NCBI GenBank assembly: GCA_014529385.2
Contig: CM043959.1
Span: 86,337,529 to 86,401,528 of the forward strand
Direction: 5' to 3'
DNA length: 64,000 bases
DNA from: Adiantum capillus-veneris
Lineage: Eukaryota > Streptophyta > Polypodiopsida > Polypodiales > Pteridaceae
Shown here one piece after another: positions 34,354 through 45,589 of the stretch. Numbering within the stretch: position 1 is the first letter of the stretch; every line of letters begins with the position of its first letter. A program made the translations under genes and the position numbers. The notes beneath the pieces were generated by a model. It saw only the letters and a program-made list of their open reading frames with translations, made no database searches and had not been told where the DNA came from.

Positions 34354-35559
34354 TGATGGAGCAAAAGATATCGTGCGCACACTCACACACCCAGACAACT
34401 CAACACAACACAAGGAATTTACTTGAATTCCTCACCTCACTCACTACCACTCAAAAGCTCCCTAAAAACTCTACCCACAAGCTCAATTCAAACTCCAAAC
34501 GCCTCGACCTACAAGCCCTTGCCTGCTCGCTACAAGGTGAGTCGAGGTGATCAACACTTGAAATCACACTTGATGGTGACCAAAATATACAAGAAAAACC
34601 ATAAAAAACCCAAAAACTCCAGCCACAAAAGGCCACTCTCAAACCATTGCAAAAACTTCACCAAACTCCACTCTGTTGGACTCTTTGGAGTAGCGCCAAT
34701 CCTAATGGCACCGATACAGGGTCACATAGTCTTGCAGAAAGCCGCACCTTCTTCCCTTAATTCCTTGCATACACACATCCATGGAAACCTCAGAACTACC
34801 ATAGACTCTCCCAAGTGCAAACTTGAAGAGAGAAAGCTCTCATTCACTCCTCCACACACTCGAAAACAGGACGCGAACGCAACGGGGCTGCACTAGACCA
34901 CCTGTAGGAACCCTGCTCCCTCCCACACATAGAGGGGTGAAAGTGTTGATATCCCTCTTTAAAAGTCCTCCATCAGCTGGAACACCCACGCCACTGTGAG
35001 TGATGTGGCAATTTGAAGCCATTTCACACATTTTTTGACCATTTTTGGCCCAGTTTTGACCGCTGGCGGGCCTTTTTCGCAGGAAAAACTCCAAACGGAC
35101 TCCAAAATTCACCAAATTTCGCACGGTTGATCCTCGATACCCAAAGCACATTTCCACATCCCCACATGCCATTTTTGACCACTTCTAGGGCGATGCACGT
35201 ATCACCACAGATTAGGCGCCGCAAATAGACAGTTACCGCATGTGTCAAACTTCTCGAGCGGGATGAGAGTACCCACACTTGTCACTTGCATTATTTACAT
35301 TCTAGAAAGCTCAAACACATTATCTAGAGCTAAAATAAGCCACCTAGAACCATATCCAAGGTCCCGATACCCTATCCAGGCATGTACGTATGCTCGACTG
35401 TCGACACGCAAACACGCATATTTACAATGTGCACACGTTGCACCTTTTTTCGAAATTGAAACCACTTTGCAAAGCTCCCAAATGCATGTATTTACATCTT
35501 TTTGTACATATGACCATGCATATAAACGCTACTTCGTACACGCCAAAAGCGGTCAATCA
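34354..35559 (-). repeat. 5' LTR of the Tat-like element
   Basis: 1206 bp, TGATGGAGC...AATCA on plus; partner of 12698-13903, followed by the target duplication ACGC. Confidence 0.9.
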
Positions 35560-37020
35560 ACGCGCACACACAAAATAAAAGATTTAGGAAACTTTTTGTG
35601 TGTAAGCTATCAGCTACATGTGGTGTTTTTTGGCAACACACACATGCTATTTATTTTTTTGCCAGCAGACTAGAAAGAAGTGACATCCTAGATCTGTAGG
35701 CTCCCATTGCTCATAGGTTTCTCCTACACATATCACATGCCGGTTGAGGTCACTATTCCCGTAGGTGCGGGTTTTGTTGTAGGTGCTTTATGTGCATGAG
35801 TTGGCAGTAGGATGAGCATATTTTCTCCCATGTATGCATAAGTGGATCTTTGACAAGGTTTTTTGCTTGGACTTGAGCACTTCACAGGTGTTTGTGAGTA
35901 GGTGATAGGCTCTCATCTCGACAACTTCTTGTCTCAACAGGAGTTATCTCCGGTCCATTTTTTATGCCAAGTTTTGTTTGTTGTGCACTGAGGATTCTGC
36001 ACATAGTTTTCTCTCAGGTGTGAGAGTGGTATTGGCAGCAAGTTTACTCTTAGTTGGAGACTCTTTTGGTCTTGTGCAGATATGGCTAATATGTATGATC
36101 ATATGGAGATCTCTTCATGTGCAGATATGGCTGATATGTATGATCATATGGAGATCTCTTCATGAGCATTTTCATGAAAATTTGCATAGATTTTGCGCAT
36201 GTTTGAGTGCAATTTGATGCACATTTTTTTTTTAATGATTTTGAGCGGGCAGTTGCTGTTGTCTATTTTGGTTTGATAGCCATTTTACTGCTAGAACTCT
36301 AGCAATTTTTTCCCAACAATTTTATGTGCATGTTTTGATGCGATCCAGGTTGTGATTGCATGTTGCACTCAGGGCTTTTGTGCGATATTCTCTAAAGGTG
36401 GGAGATTAGTGCGTGTATGCCTTGATACTGCATTAGGTGAGCTTGGTGATTAGCTCACACATTTGCAGAGTTTTGCACAGTAGGTACAACTCATGTATCG
36501 ACATTGCGGGAGCTTTATGCTCATTGATTCCAATCGAGGGATTCTCGGATTGTTTGTCATTGTGTTTGGCATCGTGCTAAAGTGTTTCGACATTGTTTAT
36601 TTCCTCGTTTTTTGGTGAAAATTTTACTCCAATTACAGAGGCGACTCTGCTGATTTTTTGCTAGGTTTTTGCGCTTTGACAAGTGCTAGAGAGCTATTTT
36701 AGCTAAGTTTTGGCTTGTGCCCATGCAGATGGTCATTTTTTCTTGTGCTCTCATTGTGTATGGTCACTATTTATGCATGAATTGGCCCTTGGTTTTGGCA
36801 GAGGATTATTTACTTTATGTGATATTTGTGGTGGCAGGTGTTTGATCAACTGGTTTTCTTTTGCATTGTGTTGAGTGGTTATCTCTTGTGGACTGTACAT
36901 TTACACTTAGTATGGGCTCATCTATAGACTCATTTTATGCTCAAATATGGCATCTTGCAGTGACAGCTTGTCATTGGATACACACTTTGGTGTATCATGT
37001 AGATCTCAAAGGCACAAACA
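35560..37020 (+). other. Outer copia interior, gag region not readable
   Basis: GT-rich sequence with no conserved domain. It includes a 45-bp tandem duplication (separate entry). It continues from 12697 across the gypsy insertion. Confidence 0.4.
36074..36163. repeat. 45-bp tandem duplication
   Basis: Two adjacent units starting GTGCAGATATGGCT, differing at one base (TAAT/TGAT). Confidence 0.9.
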
Positions 37021-37029
37021 TGTGGTTTG

Positions 37030-37540
37030 TTGGCATTGTGGCAGGCCAAGGCACATGAGGAGACGTTGTTTCAGGTGCTAGAGATAGCAAAGGATTCCAT
37101 TGGGTGTCACTGAGAGTATGAGTATGGTAGACACTCCTACTTCCACAAGTTCAACAAGACATGCGTGGACTTTTTCTCATGATTGGCAACTAGGTAACAA
37201 TTCTTTACACCATGTTACTCCTCGCAAAGAGTGGTTCCACACGTTTTCTACTTTGAGACAGGATGGCCTTTGTGGTATGGGTGACATTCATTTTCACTTT
37301 GCGAGTGGGAGTATGCTTGTGCTCCATGATGTTTAGTATGTGCTTAATGCTCATAGGAGTTTGATCTCTATTGCACAGCTTAGAGATCATGGGTGTCATG
37401 TTCAATTGATTGATGAGTCTTACTTGATGAGGAGAGGTTTGCTTGTGATAGCACAAGGCCATCGTGGTGCTTGTTCAACTCTTTTCTACGTTCTTGGTTC
37501 CAAATATGCTATAGTCTCTGTGAGTTCATTGGAATGAAGA
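37030..37540 (+). pseudogene. Copia gag zinc knuckle and protease/pre-integrase remnant
   Basis: At about 37029-37073 one frame encodes CWHCGRPRHMRRRC, a perfect C-x2-C-x4-H-x4-C gag knuckle. The frame 37100-37336, continuing past a stop to 37537, contains HHVTPRKEWFHTF, a GMGDIHFHF block, RSLISIAQLRDHG and a LFYVLGS end, typical of copia protease and the GAG-pre-integrase region. The usual D-S/T-G-A active site just before HHVTP is missing (LGNNSL), so the protease would be dead. No integrase follows. Confidence 0.75.
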
Positions 37541-38504
37541 CGTTCGGAGTCTAATCGAGTACACTTTTGATGAGAAGAGTGACACTTTGCTTATTGTGCA
37601 TGTAGGGTCTAAGGACAGACATGTAGAGCAAGATAGCTCTTTGAGTGCACGACTAGAGTAGTCACCACTGGTGGTGATAGATTTCAATGCTTTACAAGGG
37701 AGCAATGCAATGAGTCACATGCGTGAGATGATGCAGTCTCAGTGACTTTGCATAAATGTACTGAGTGGGAGACGAGACATATGTATTTTGTAGATGAGCT
37801 CACTGTTGTGAAAGACGGGTCTGTAAATATACAATTAGAATGGCATTTCTCTAGTGAGAGACAACAGGTATTGTGAGAATTTGTGCGGATAGAGGTATAG
37901 CGGATGTGCTCCCTAGAGACACAGACAAACATTGACGACATAGAGTTCTTTGATGTGCTTATGCTAGATGCTAACATGGTTATGTGCTAGGACATGTAGA
38001 GCATGGTACAATGGATGCATGGATAGTCGTTGTGTTGAACAACCCTAATTTGTCACATCCATTTGTCTCCAGTCTTGATGGTGCAGGGATTGCACATAGT
38101 GTAGAGGTAATTGATAGGGACAAGTTAGTCGAGGTTGCACGGATTTTGTCAACATTCAGGATCCATTTGGGACACTCATGTATGACCTTTTGAGGTTGAG
38201 ACTCGAGATAGCAGCTACAGTGGGAGTATTCGCAATTGGCATCGTTAGTCATTTGATGACTCACACTAGCATGATACATTGTGGAACATTGTAGGTTATC
38301 AATGAATACTTGTAGGACTTGCATGCAGGCTCTAGTAGTGTTGTGATACTTTCTTGGTGTTAGAGTAGATACGGTTGCATGCACATCTATGGAGTGAGCT
38401 AGTGGGTGTAGGTTGAGAGAGTCTCTCACCTATATCTCTTTGTAAATACAAGCGGTTTAGCTAGTAGGATCCATTTATCGGCACATTCACCTTTAGTGGG
38501 AGAT
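37541..38504 (+). other. Outer copia 3' interior, no recognised domain
   Basis: Stops in all frames. It ends with the purine-rich AGTGGGAGAT before the LTR. Pol appears to have been deleted from this element. Confidence 0.4.
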
Positions 38505-38727
38505 TGTTGGGGCAAAGGCTCATGTGCCCACTTGGAGTTCGGCCACACACCATGTTCAACCGCCCACATTTGTACCCATACCTTATTATTTATGTACATA
38601 TGAATAAGGGGCTCAACCACTCTATTCACACAAAGTGAAGCTCCACCCATATCTCGTGTAAATCTCTTCCCTTCCACACTCTCACATGCTCTTCTCGCTT
38701 TTGCATCGTCGGGACCGATTAAAGCCA
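38505..38727 (+). repeat. 3' LTR of the outer copia element (right edge approximate)
   Basis: Starts TGTTGGGGC; similar to 11635-11856 but its last ~15 bp diverge, so no target duplication was confirmed. Confidence 0.7.
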
Positions 38728-38954
38728 TAAACATTGTATTTGAACAATTTTGCTCCGTTTTATAATATATATTATATTCACGTGGCTTTTTGAAATGTAC
38801 ATTTTTGCTATATTCTATACTTGAGAAATTTAAATTGTATTTAATCGTCATTGCGTCCACTCTAGGTACGTATGCTCCAGGTATGTTTTCACAAGCAGCC
38901 ACACTCATTGGTGTGTCGTGAAATTATGATATACCGATAAGCACTACGCTCCAA

Positions 38955-40045
38955 GTGCGATGGAGACTGAGGGTGCAATCGCGAAGGAGGCTCCTTACCT
39001 TCCCCTTCTTTGCCCGCCCAACACCAGCCACGACATCGCCATCTATGCCACGTTTTGCACGGCTATCGGCCTATCCTTGCTACACACCGCTAGCTACTCT
39101 TCCACGAGTCACCCCAATCGGCTCCTCGCTTCGGGGCCCAGACTCCAGTGGAGACACCTAACGTCCGTACCTCCATCGAGACGCCACTAGAGATCCCTGT
39201 CGAGACACCCAGGTTCATGCGTCATAGGCAAAATGGCCTGTCTTACTCGGTCGACATCAACGATAACAACATCTTGGATGACGAAGGCAAGAAGGTGATC
39301 TCGTGCATGCGTGATCTTTCCTCTCAGGTGTTTAGACACTACATACTAAACATCTGGAGTGAAGTGCCAAGTGAATTAAAAGACAGAGTCATCAGCATGC
39401 TGCATGACGAGTTTCCCGTGTCAAGTCAGGATGAACGCTTCAATGAAGACCTGATGAAGGTTCGAATGCGCGAATACTACAAGCACAAGCGTTTTGAAGT
39501 ATAAAAAGCAATTAAGCATGGGTGGAACAGACCAGATTGGCTGACCAAAGAAGATTTGAAGAATGCGAAGCGATCACCGCGCGAGAATCTTGACAGTGGG
39601 AACAACAAAAGGAGGTAGCCAAAGCGCGAGTAGAGGCAAGGAGCTCGCACCACTTGGGGAGCGGCGAATGGACATCATTTGAGGCCGATTTTGTAAGTGT
39701 TTTTACATTGCTAGTGGTAGTTACATCTATTTTTACTTTTTATTCTAACATAATGGATTCTTTTTATGTTTTGAACAGTGGTCGATGACAAGACGTGACC
39801 CCACACCGTATGAGCGCGAGTACGCAGGCAGAAAGGACTTAAATATCTTGATGGAAATTCTGAATTCTTGCGGAGGCATGGTTAGTATTTCACTTTACTC
39901 TTTTACATTTGTTGTATTTTAATGATAAACTAAGAAAATAGATTGTTTTGTAAATTATATGTTTATACTTACAGAAAGTCTTATTGTTTTCTTCTGCAGA
40001 ATCCGACAAATACGCCACTTGGACGCGGTGAGACGTTTGATTAGA
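38955..40045 (+). pseudogene. CACTA TnpA-like gene with introns, damaged
   Basis: The frame 39148-39504 (start of conserved part SYSVDINDNNILDDEGKKV, then YYKHKRFEV) resembles the plant CACTA-associated Transposase_24/Ptta type protein. The frame continues past one TAA (39502) with KHGWNRPDWLTKEDLKNA. Two canonical introns follow: 39693-39778 (GTAAGT...ACAG) and 39881-39999 (GTTAGT...TGCAG). They join exons reading EADF, WSMTRRDPTPYEREYAG and NPTNTPLGRGETFD before a stop at 40045. A frameshift near 39130 separates the upstream ATG frame (38960). TnpA-type proteins bind CACTA subterminal repeats, which lie downstream here. Confidence 0.65.
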
Positions 40046-40680
40046 CGATTTCTTTCTAGCCGTAGCCAGATAGCATTAGTTTCTTTTTGTCATAGCATGT
40101 ATAATGAGATGACGTGTATATGTCTTTTTGTAACTATTGAAAAACCATGTATTTTCTCAATAATGACAATGGTGTTGTAACTATTACATTTGCAAAGCTT
40201 AACAATCAAGTGATTTTGCCTATGATGTGTACAATTGTCATTGATTTACTTTCGTCAATTTACTTTTGTCAGTTTTGTATGTTTTGTATCTTTATTCTGC
40301 AAACAATACTATGCATGATGGAGTTAATGGTTGTATTGTCTTGTGGGTGACTACTTTGGATGTATACCTTGCACTTTCTTTCAAAGGTGAATCTAGCCTT
40401 ATCTTGGATTCATTTAGGTTTATTCTATTATTGAAACGTGCTGCAAAGAAACGTGTCTTGTCCGTCGCACAACATGCTTGCATTGATTACAAGGACATAA
40501 GATCCTTGTTGAGAGAGGTGTTTCGGTTGGACGGCCCCACATCCTCGTCACTACTCATAATGAATATAAAAACCTTATAACCTGAACATAAATTTAATCT
40601 TCTATTGGTATCCTCCGTCTTTTATCTCACTCTCTCTCTTTGTTCACACTGTAAACTACCTCACATTCTCTAGTCATGTC
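40046..40680. other. CACTA 3' region, no gene
   Basis: AT-rich with short ORFs only. Leads into the subterminal region shared with the inverted element at 62420. Confidence 0.4.
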
Positions 40681-41069
40681 TGATCCCTGCACACATCGGT
40701 CTAGAGGTGCATGGAGATTAGAACCAGTGGATTATAATCTCGTCTTTATTGATCAATGCCTATATTTGTGGGTACGAGAAATCTACACACCCACGTCTAC
40801 ATGACAGTGCATGTAGTGAACAAAACCCCTTTGCCTCTTCTCTAGCTGTAGCAATTCACAGCATCTTAACATCTCTTGATAGAAAATCCTTGTTTGAGGG
40901 ATTACTTAGCACATTACATGTTGGCCTCCAATCTGAGTATCATACCGTTGAAAGCTTTCCAACTTAAGGTCGCATCCCTAGAGAGGAAGAGAGGGATCAC
41001 CGTTCGTCTAACTCTAATTTTTTTCCGTAATCCCGAAGGTAGACTTCAATATAAAAACTAAATTCAAAA

Positions 41070-41735
41070 TCTAATCTTAAATCTAACATAATTGAATATA
41101 TGGTGATTCTGAGCTAATTGAACATGGTTAATGGGTGAGTTAATAGGTGTCAGATTCTAATGGGAATATACATATTATTGTGTACCTAGTGTTTGCTCTT
41201 GGGACAAAGCCTTCATTGACATGCCCTAAAATCTAACCTAATTAATCTAATTTTAAATTTAACATAAATCTAAATCTTATCTAATCTTAAACTCAACATA
41301 AACCTAAATATAATCTAATTTTAAATCTAACCTCAATCTAAATGTAATCTAACTTAAATGCAAATCTAATCTAATCTTAAATCTAACATAAATCTAAATC
41401 TAATCTAATCTTAAACTCAACATAAACCTAAATTCAATCTAATCTTAAATCCTAAACCTAAATGTAATCTAACTTAGCTCATCTTAAATATTGCCCTAAT
41501 TTAAATCTAACGTAAATCTAAATCTAACATAATCTTAAACTCAACATAAACTTAAATCTAACCTAAACCTAAATGTAATCTAACCTAATTTTAGATCTAA
41601 TTCAAATCTTTAACTAATTTTAAGTCTAATTCAATTTTAAATTTAGTATAAATTTTAAATATAAATTAAATGCAATCTAATTTAACCTTAGATCTTCATC
41701 TAACCTAATTTTAAATTTAACCTAACCCTAAATCT
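41070..41735. repeat. Degenerate AT-rich array
   Basis: Irregular repeats of AATCTAA / CTTAAATCTAACATAAA type. The reverse complement of the same array lies at 63360-63480 and 63695-63780. At about 41090-41240 it is interrupted by a non-repetitive insert. Confidence 0.85.
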
Positions 41736-41799
41736 TAAGATAACATTTCGTTTCATATTTTTTTACTTTTTTTAACCTATCTCTTTCTCTATTTGATTT

Positions 41800-41982
41800 C
41801 TCTCCTTACCTCTCTCTTTTCGTCTTCTCTCTCGCTCTCTCTCTTTGGTTTTTTTTTCTCTCTCTCTCTCTTCCTCTTTGTTTTCTTCTCTCTCTCTCTC
41901 TCTCTTCCTCTCTCAATGTGTGTGTATGCATTCTTTGTTTATGCATGTGTATGTATGTATGTGTTCTTTGTTTATGCATGTG

Positions 41983-42022
<40 letters not shown>

Positions 42023-42134
42023 GACACAATGTGTGTGTGTGTGTGAGAGAGTGAGAGAGAGAGAGAGAGAGAAAGAGGGAAAGGGAACAAGAGAGAGAGG
42101 AGAGGGAAGGAGCATACCTAGCTCTCCTTCCTCT

Positions 42135-42221
<87 letters not shown>
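41800..42221. repeat. Compound (CT)/(GT)/(GA) microsatellites
   Basis: CT tracts at 41800-42020, GA at 42045-42072, GT at 42139-42180 and GA at 42181-42221. Ser/Leu-rich or Arg/Glu-rich ORFs over them are artefacts of composition. Confidence 0.95.
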
Positions 42222-42223
<2 letters not shown>

Positions 42224-42284
42224 GGTTTACCTGTTTTGCTAGAGCATCTAAACTCAAATCTCAGTTTCGACACTCTCGGTTTAT

Positions 42285-42430
42285 TTTTACCTCTGTTGGC
42301 GTCGCTATGGGCATAGTGATGAGCGTCGCTATGCAACAAAGAAAATAATGACACCCATAGCGACGCCGTGGATTTTCACTTTTGAGCGTCGCACTGCGAG
42401 CATCGCTAATGTGAAGTACCTCTTGTAGTG
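42285..42430 (+). repeat. CACTA subterminal GCGTCGCTATG motifs and terminal repeat
   Basis: Motifs at about 42297, 42325, 42357 (inverted), 42385 and 42400, then the 12-bp terminus 42419-42430. The same motif family is stronger at 62440-62575. Confidence 0.8.
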
Positions 42431-42444
42431 TGAAATGATACTAA

Positions 42445-42986
42445 AGGTTAATTTTAGAACCTTTCATACCTTCATCTTTGAGTGCAAGTGGTTTGTAAAT
42501 GTGTCTAGACGACATGAGAATGGCCTCTACATGGTGGACTCTAGCGTGCATCACACAGGGAGATATGACAAGTTAGTTTTATCGCGTAATTGTGAGTAGG
42601 TGAGTGATATGTATGTTTTTTATTCTTATTTGCTTGTAGCATTAGTTATACCAATGTTACTCACTTTGAGCTTCTATTTTATAGGTCATCTATATCCCAG
42701 CAATCCACGAACCAAAAATTTGGTTCGTAATTCCTGTAACACCACGGGGGAGAACCATTTTTTTCACCAATGAAGGGGAGACTATCTTCGACCCTCTTCC
42801 ACCTCCGACTTTGGATGAGGTGGAAACAGAGGAGAGGGAGGTTGATGAATCAAGTCCAGCGGCAGCAAGTCTTAGCCATGATGATTGTCATGATAATGAA
42901 GATAATGAGATGCAGGATGCAAACTCGAAGATGATGAAGGCAATGCATCCACAAACGAATACTCCGTTTCTCTCTTTATTGATTTA
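42445..42986 (+). pseudogene. CACTA TnpD C-terminal (DUF4216-like) remnant
   Basis: Two plus-strand exon-like parts. The first encodes FIFECKWFVNVSRRHENGLY up to about 42590. After a GTGAGT...TATAG intron-like gap, a second runs from 42686 with VIYIPAIHEPKIWFVIPVTPRG and FDPLPPPTLDEVE to a stop at 42986. The order aromatic-cysteine strand, then YxPAxxEPKxWFVxxxTPRG resembles the DUF4216 region at the end of CACTA TNP2/TnpD transposases. It lies just outside the CACTA end at 42430, suggesting one CACTA element inserted in another. Confidence 0.5.
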
Positions 42987-43211
42987 GGAGCCATGGGCTT
43001 AAAGTTGGATAATGCCTCATGTAGAGATGTTTTGGAAGATGATTCATAAACATTTTGCAGTTATGAAGTTTTTTGGTCATGTAATCCATTCATCTCTCTC
43101 TCTCCCCTCTTCCTCTCTCTAGATTTGAGAATATGCTCAATTGTGTTAATTAAATGACAATTTTGGTTGTAATCAAGTGTAATCTTATTACCCCGCCCCC
43201 TCCTCCTCCCC

Positions 43212-43334
<123 letters not shown>

Positions 43335-43410
43335 TTCTTTTTTAGATTTGAAAATTTTATACAATATTCTTTAATGTTTATTGAGAGGAGGGAAACACCA
43401 AAATTTGAGA

Positions 43411-43435
43411 GGGGGGGGGGGGGGGGGGGGGGGGG
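43411..43435. repeat. G homopolymer (25 bases)
   Basis: An uninterrupted run of 25 G; length may be unreliable in assembly. Confidence 0.9.
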
Positions 43436-44528
43436 AACACAAAAAAACCCCTCCGCTCTCCTCTCTCTTCTTTCTCTACCCTGAATTTGCACCTTCTCTC
43501 TACAAAACACGGTAAAACAATGTGGTAAACACTTGGAGATTTTCATAGTAAGAGAGAGAGAGTCAACACGACGTTGCGTAGTTCCGTACTCAGAGGTATT
43601 GGCCCTAAAGGTTGGCGTCCCTTTTGGTTTTTCATTAATCATTTCAAAGTACAATTCTCGAGGGATCTTTGCTCTCAGACTCTGCGTCTAGATGCTTTGT
43701 AGAGTGAGGCCCCAAGGGTTCTATTTATTCTTACAAGAGATGCCTCAAAAGCAATTAGTTCAAAAGCAGTCAATCCCAAAAGCATCCGGTCCAAAAACTG
43801 TCGTAAAAAGCATTCAGTGTAAATCGTGGAAATTTGTACAGCATGCCACGTGGCACAATCAATGCAAAGCGCGAAAATTCGTACTGCTGCACGTCCGCAT
43901 GCCAATGCAATTTCCGCTTGTCGGTACAATTTTGCCACATCATTAGCTGGTTCGTCCGGGCAATATTGCCACGTCATCATTTTGTGACATGGGGTCTCAT
44001 AAGTTGGTAGGAACTTCTTTTAAAATTACCCCACTCAGCGAGGATTGGTAAGTTGGTAATATTTTTTCTATTGCTTCTTCTTAGGTTTTAGGCTTCTGGG
44101 CCAGGATTTTCAAGTTGGCTTAGGTCTTTAGTGTCTTGACACATCCATAGTGCCTTGTTTCATATGAGTGAGTCGGGGTTCAAGAGGTGGACTCCAGGTA
44201 TTTTTAGAAGCTGGTCGTTGGTGTCGAGGATTATCCTTAGCCACAAGATCTTGGATTGTGTTAGGTGCTCTCGCATAGTGCGTGCTTGCTTTGAAAGGCA
44301 AGTCTCTTGGAGTTGAGAAAGGTAATCCGATTGTGTATCGCTTACACTGATCCTCCAAGAATAGATTTTTAAAGAAGGAAACCGGAAGATAGATGTTCCA
44401 AAATTTCCTTATTATCTTTGATGGTTTTGGTGGCTATTATCTTCGAGTTATCCCATTTTGCTAGAAGTCGTACTTCGAATAAAGATGTTAGGTAAATTTG
44501 AGGAAAATGTTTCTTGAAGGCTTGCCAT
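43436..44528. other. No gene recognised
   Basis: Short ORFs only. Includes G-box-like CACGTGG (about 43849). It is the left flank of the copia element inserted at 44529. Confidence 0.4.
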
Positions 44529-44755
44529 TGTTAGAATTAGGGTTGCAGAGAAACGCACACATCTTGGAGAAGACGAAGGAAGCTCAATGCACACAATAGA
44601 GAGTGTGTTACTCAGTGTCCAATGGAAAGATAGATAGCCCTAGAGTGATGGACGTATATACAATGCTCGGGGGAAAAAACCTCCTAAAGAGGTAAAAAAT
44701 GCCCCGGCGGTCCTAGTGTGTTCACACACATCACTACCACATGTATATGGTAACA
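44529..44755 (-). repeat. 3' LTR of copy D
   Basis: 227 bp; partner of 49476-49706. A TATA-like GTATATAC is present on the minus strand near 44654-44661. Confidence 0.95.
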
Positions 44756-44770
44756 AATCCCCCCTGGAGT
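44756..44770 (-). other. Polypurine tract of copy D
   Basis: On minus, CTCCAGGGGGGATT directly before the 3' LTR. Confidence 0.75.
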
Positions 44771-44830
44771 GATGCGGTGAACAAGAGCTGGCACATGAGT
44801 AAAGGGAAGTGCCATGCCCTGAGGACATGA

Positions 44831-45360
44831 TCAATCCACAATGGGGAGTAAGCCCAAAGCTTTGCGGAAAGCTTCAAACTTCTCACAAGACAATGCCTTT
44901 GTGAAAAGATCTGCAAGGTTGTCCTGTGTTGGCACATAAGCCAAGATGATCTCTCCTGGTGAGAGCCTCTCCCTAACATAGTGGTAATGCACCTCAATGT
45001 GCTTTGTGCGAGCATGAAAAACTGGGTTCCTTGCAACTGCCAATGCGCTCTGACTGTCAGTGTAGATAGTGTTGGCAGTGCCCTATCCAACACCCAAATC
45101 AGCCATAAGGTGTCTGCACCATACACACTCAACCATAGCTGTGAAGACTGCCTTGTACTCAGCCTCACAACTTGAAGTGTCCACAGTAGGTTGCTTCTTG
45201 CTCAACCATTATATACATGAACTGCCAAGCATGAAACAAAAACCACTTGTGGACACTCGCGTGTCAAAACAACCATCCCAATTTGAGTCCGAAAAAGCAT
45301 GTAAGTCTGGCGACAATGATCCCCCCTTGGGATAAAACAATCCACGTAAAGTTCCACTCA
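44831..45360 (-). pseudogene. Copia RNase H (end of pol)
   Basis: On minus, readable pieces include the intact-looking C-terminus 45043-44831 with ARTKHIEVHYHYVRERL, LAYVPTQDNLADLFTKAL and GLLPIVD. Upstream, in broken frame, are the TDSQSAL and CEAEYKA equivalents seen intact in the sister copy at 61355-61756. RNase H removes the RNA template during cDNA synthesis. Confidence 0.85.
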
Positions 45361-45589
45361 GGTAGCAAAAAATCCTCTTGACAGCCTACCAATGCTTAGA
45401 CCTTGGGCTATGCATAAATCTGCTAACCTGTGAGACTGCAAACTGAAAATCCGGGCTTGTGTTGCATACATAAATGAGGCAGCCAACAACAGTTTGGTAA
45501 AGAGTGACATCAGCAGGATCGCCAGCATCATGTAGACTCAACTTCAAACATGTTTCCATGGGAGTGGCAATAGATTTGCAATCCTCAAG

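Larger units (their letters stand above)
12698..35559 (-). mobile_element. Tat-like Ty3/gypsy retrotransposon with two nested insertions
   Basis: Two 1206-bp direct repeats (12698-13903 and 34354-35559) are TG...CA on plus. Both outer flanks carry ACGC, a perfect 4-bp target duplication. On the minus strand the order is primer-binding site, gag, protease, reverse transcriptase, RNase H, integrase, polypurine tract. An RVT_3-type RNase H segment after the usual gypsy RNase H region suggests the Tat lineage. A gag-only LTR element (15362-23047) splits RNase H, and a hAT element (about 26.56-34.1 kb) splits gag. Several frameshifts and catalytic changes make it inactive. Confidence 0.9.
11635..38727 (+). 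mobile_element. Outer Ty1/copia-type LTR retrotransposon, split by later insertions
   Basis: Related direct repeats at 11635-11856 and 38505 to about 38727 start TGTTGGGG. The left copy is followed by a degenerate tRNA-iMet primer-binding site and the right one preceded by a purine-rich tract, so it reads on plus. Its interior (11857-12697 and 35560-38504) is interrupted by the gypsy element at 12698-35559. A gag zinc knuckle and a protease/pre-integrase segment are readable near 37.0-37.5 kb. No integrase or reverse transcriptase is seen before the 3' LTR, so it was non-autonomous or lost pol. Oldest layer of the nest. Confidence 0.75.
40720..42430 (+). mobile_element. CACTA element end A (right terminus)
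   Basis: Ends at 42430 with CCTCTTGTAGTG, the inverse of the CACTACAAG-type terminus typical of En/Spm (CACTA) elements. Inward lie GCGTCGCTATG subterminal motifs, (GA)/(GT)/(CT) tracts and an AT-rich array. A unique segment (about 40731-40900) is the inverted match of 63820-64000. The matching left terminus was not found in the window. Confidence 0.8.

Noticed and set aside
37684-38429. Minus-strand ORFs of 97 and 149 codons in the outer copia element
   Set aside because: Opposite to the element's coding strand, no domain, and composition matches shadow frames.
41070-41735. Possible telomere-like repeat (CTAAACC type)
   Set aside because: Units are irregular AATCTAA/CTTAAATCTAAC variants, not a regular heptamer, and the inverse copy lies in another CACTA end, so it belongs to the transposon.
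41793-42354. Long ORFs rich in Ser/Leu, Arg/Glu or Cys/Val
   Set aside because: They are translations of CT, GA and GT microsatellites and change identity with frame; no domain content. The same applies to similar ORFs at 43061-43654, 52615-52896 and 62614-63114.
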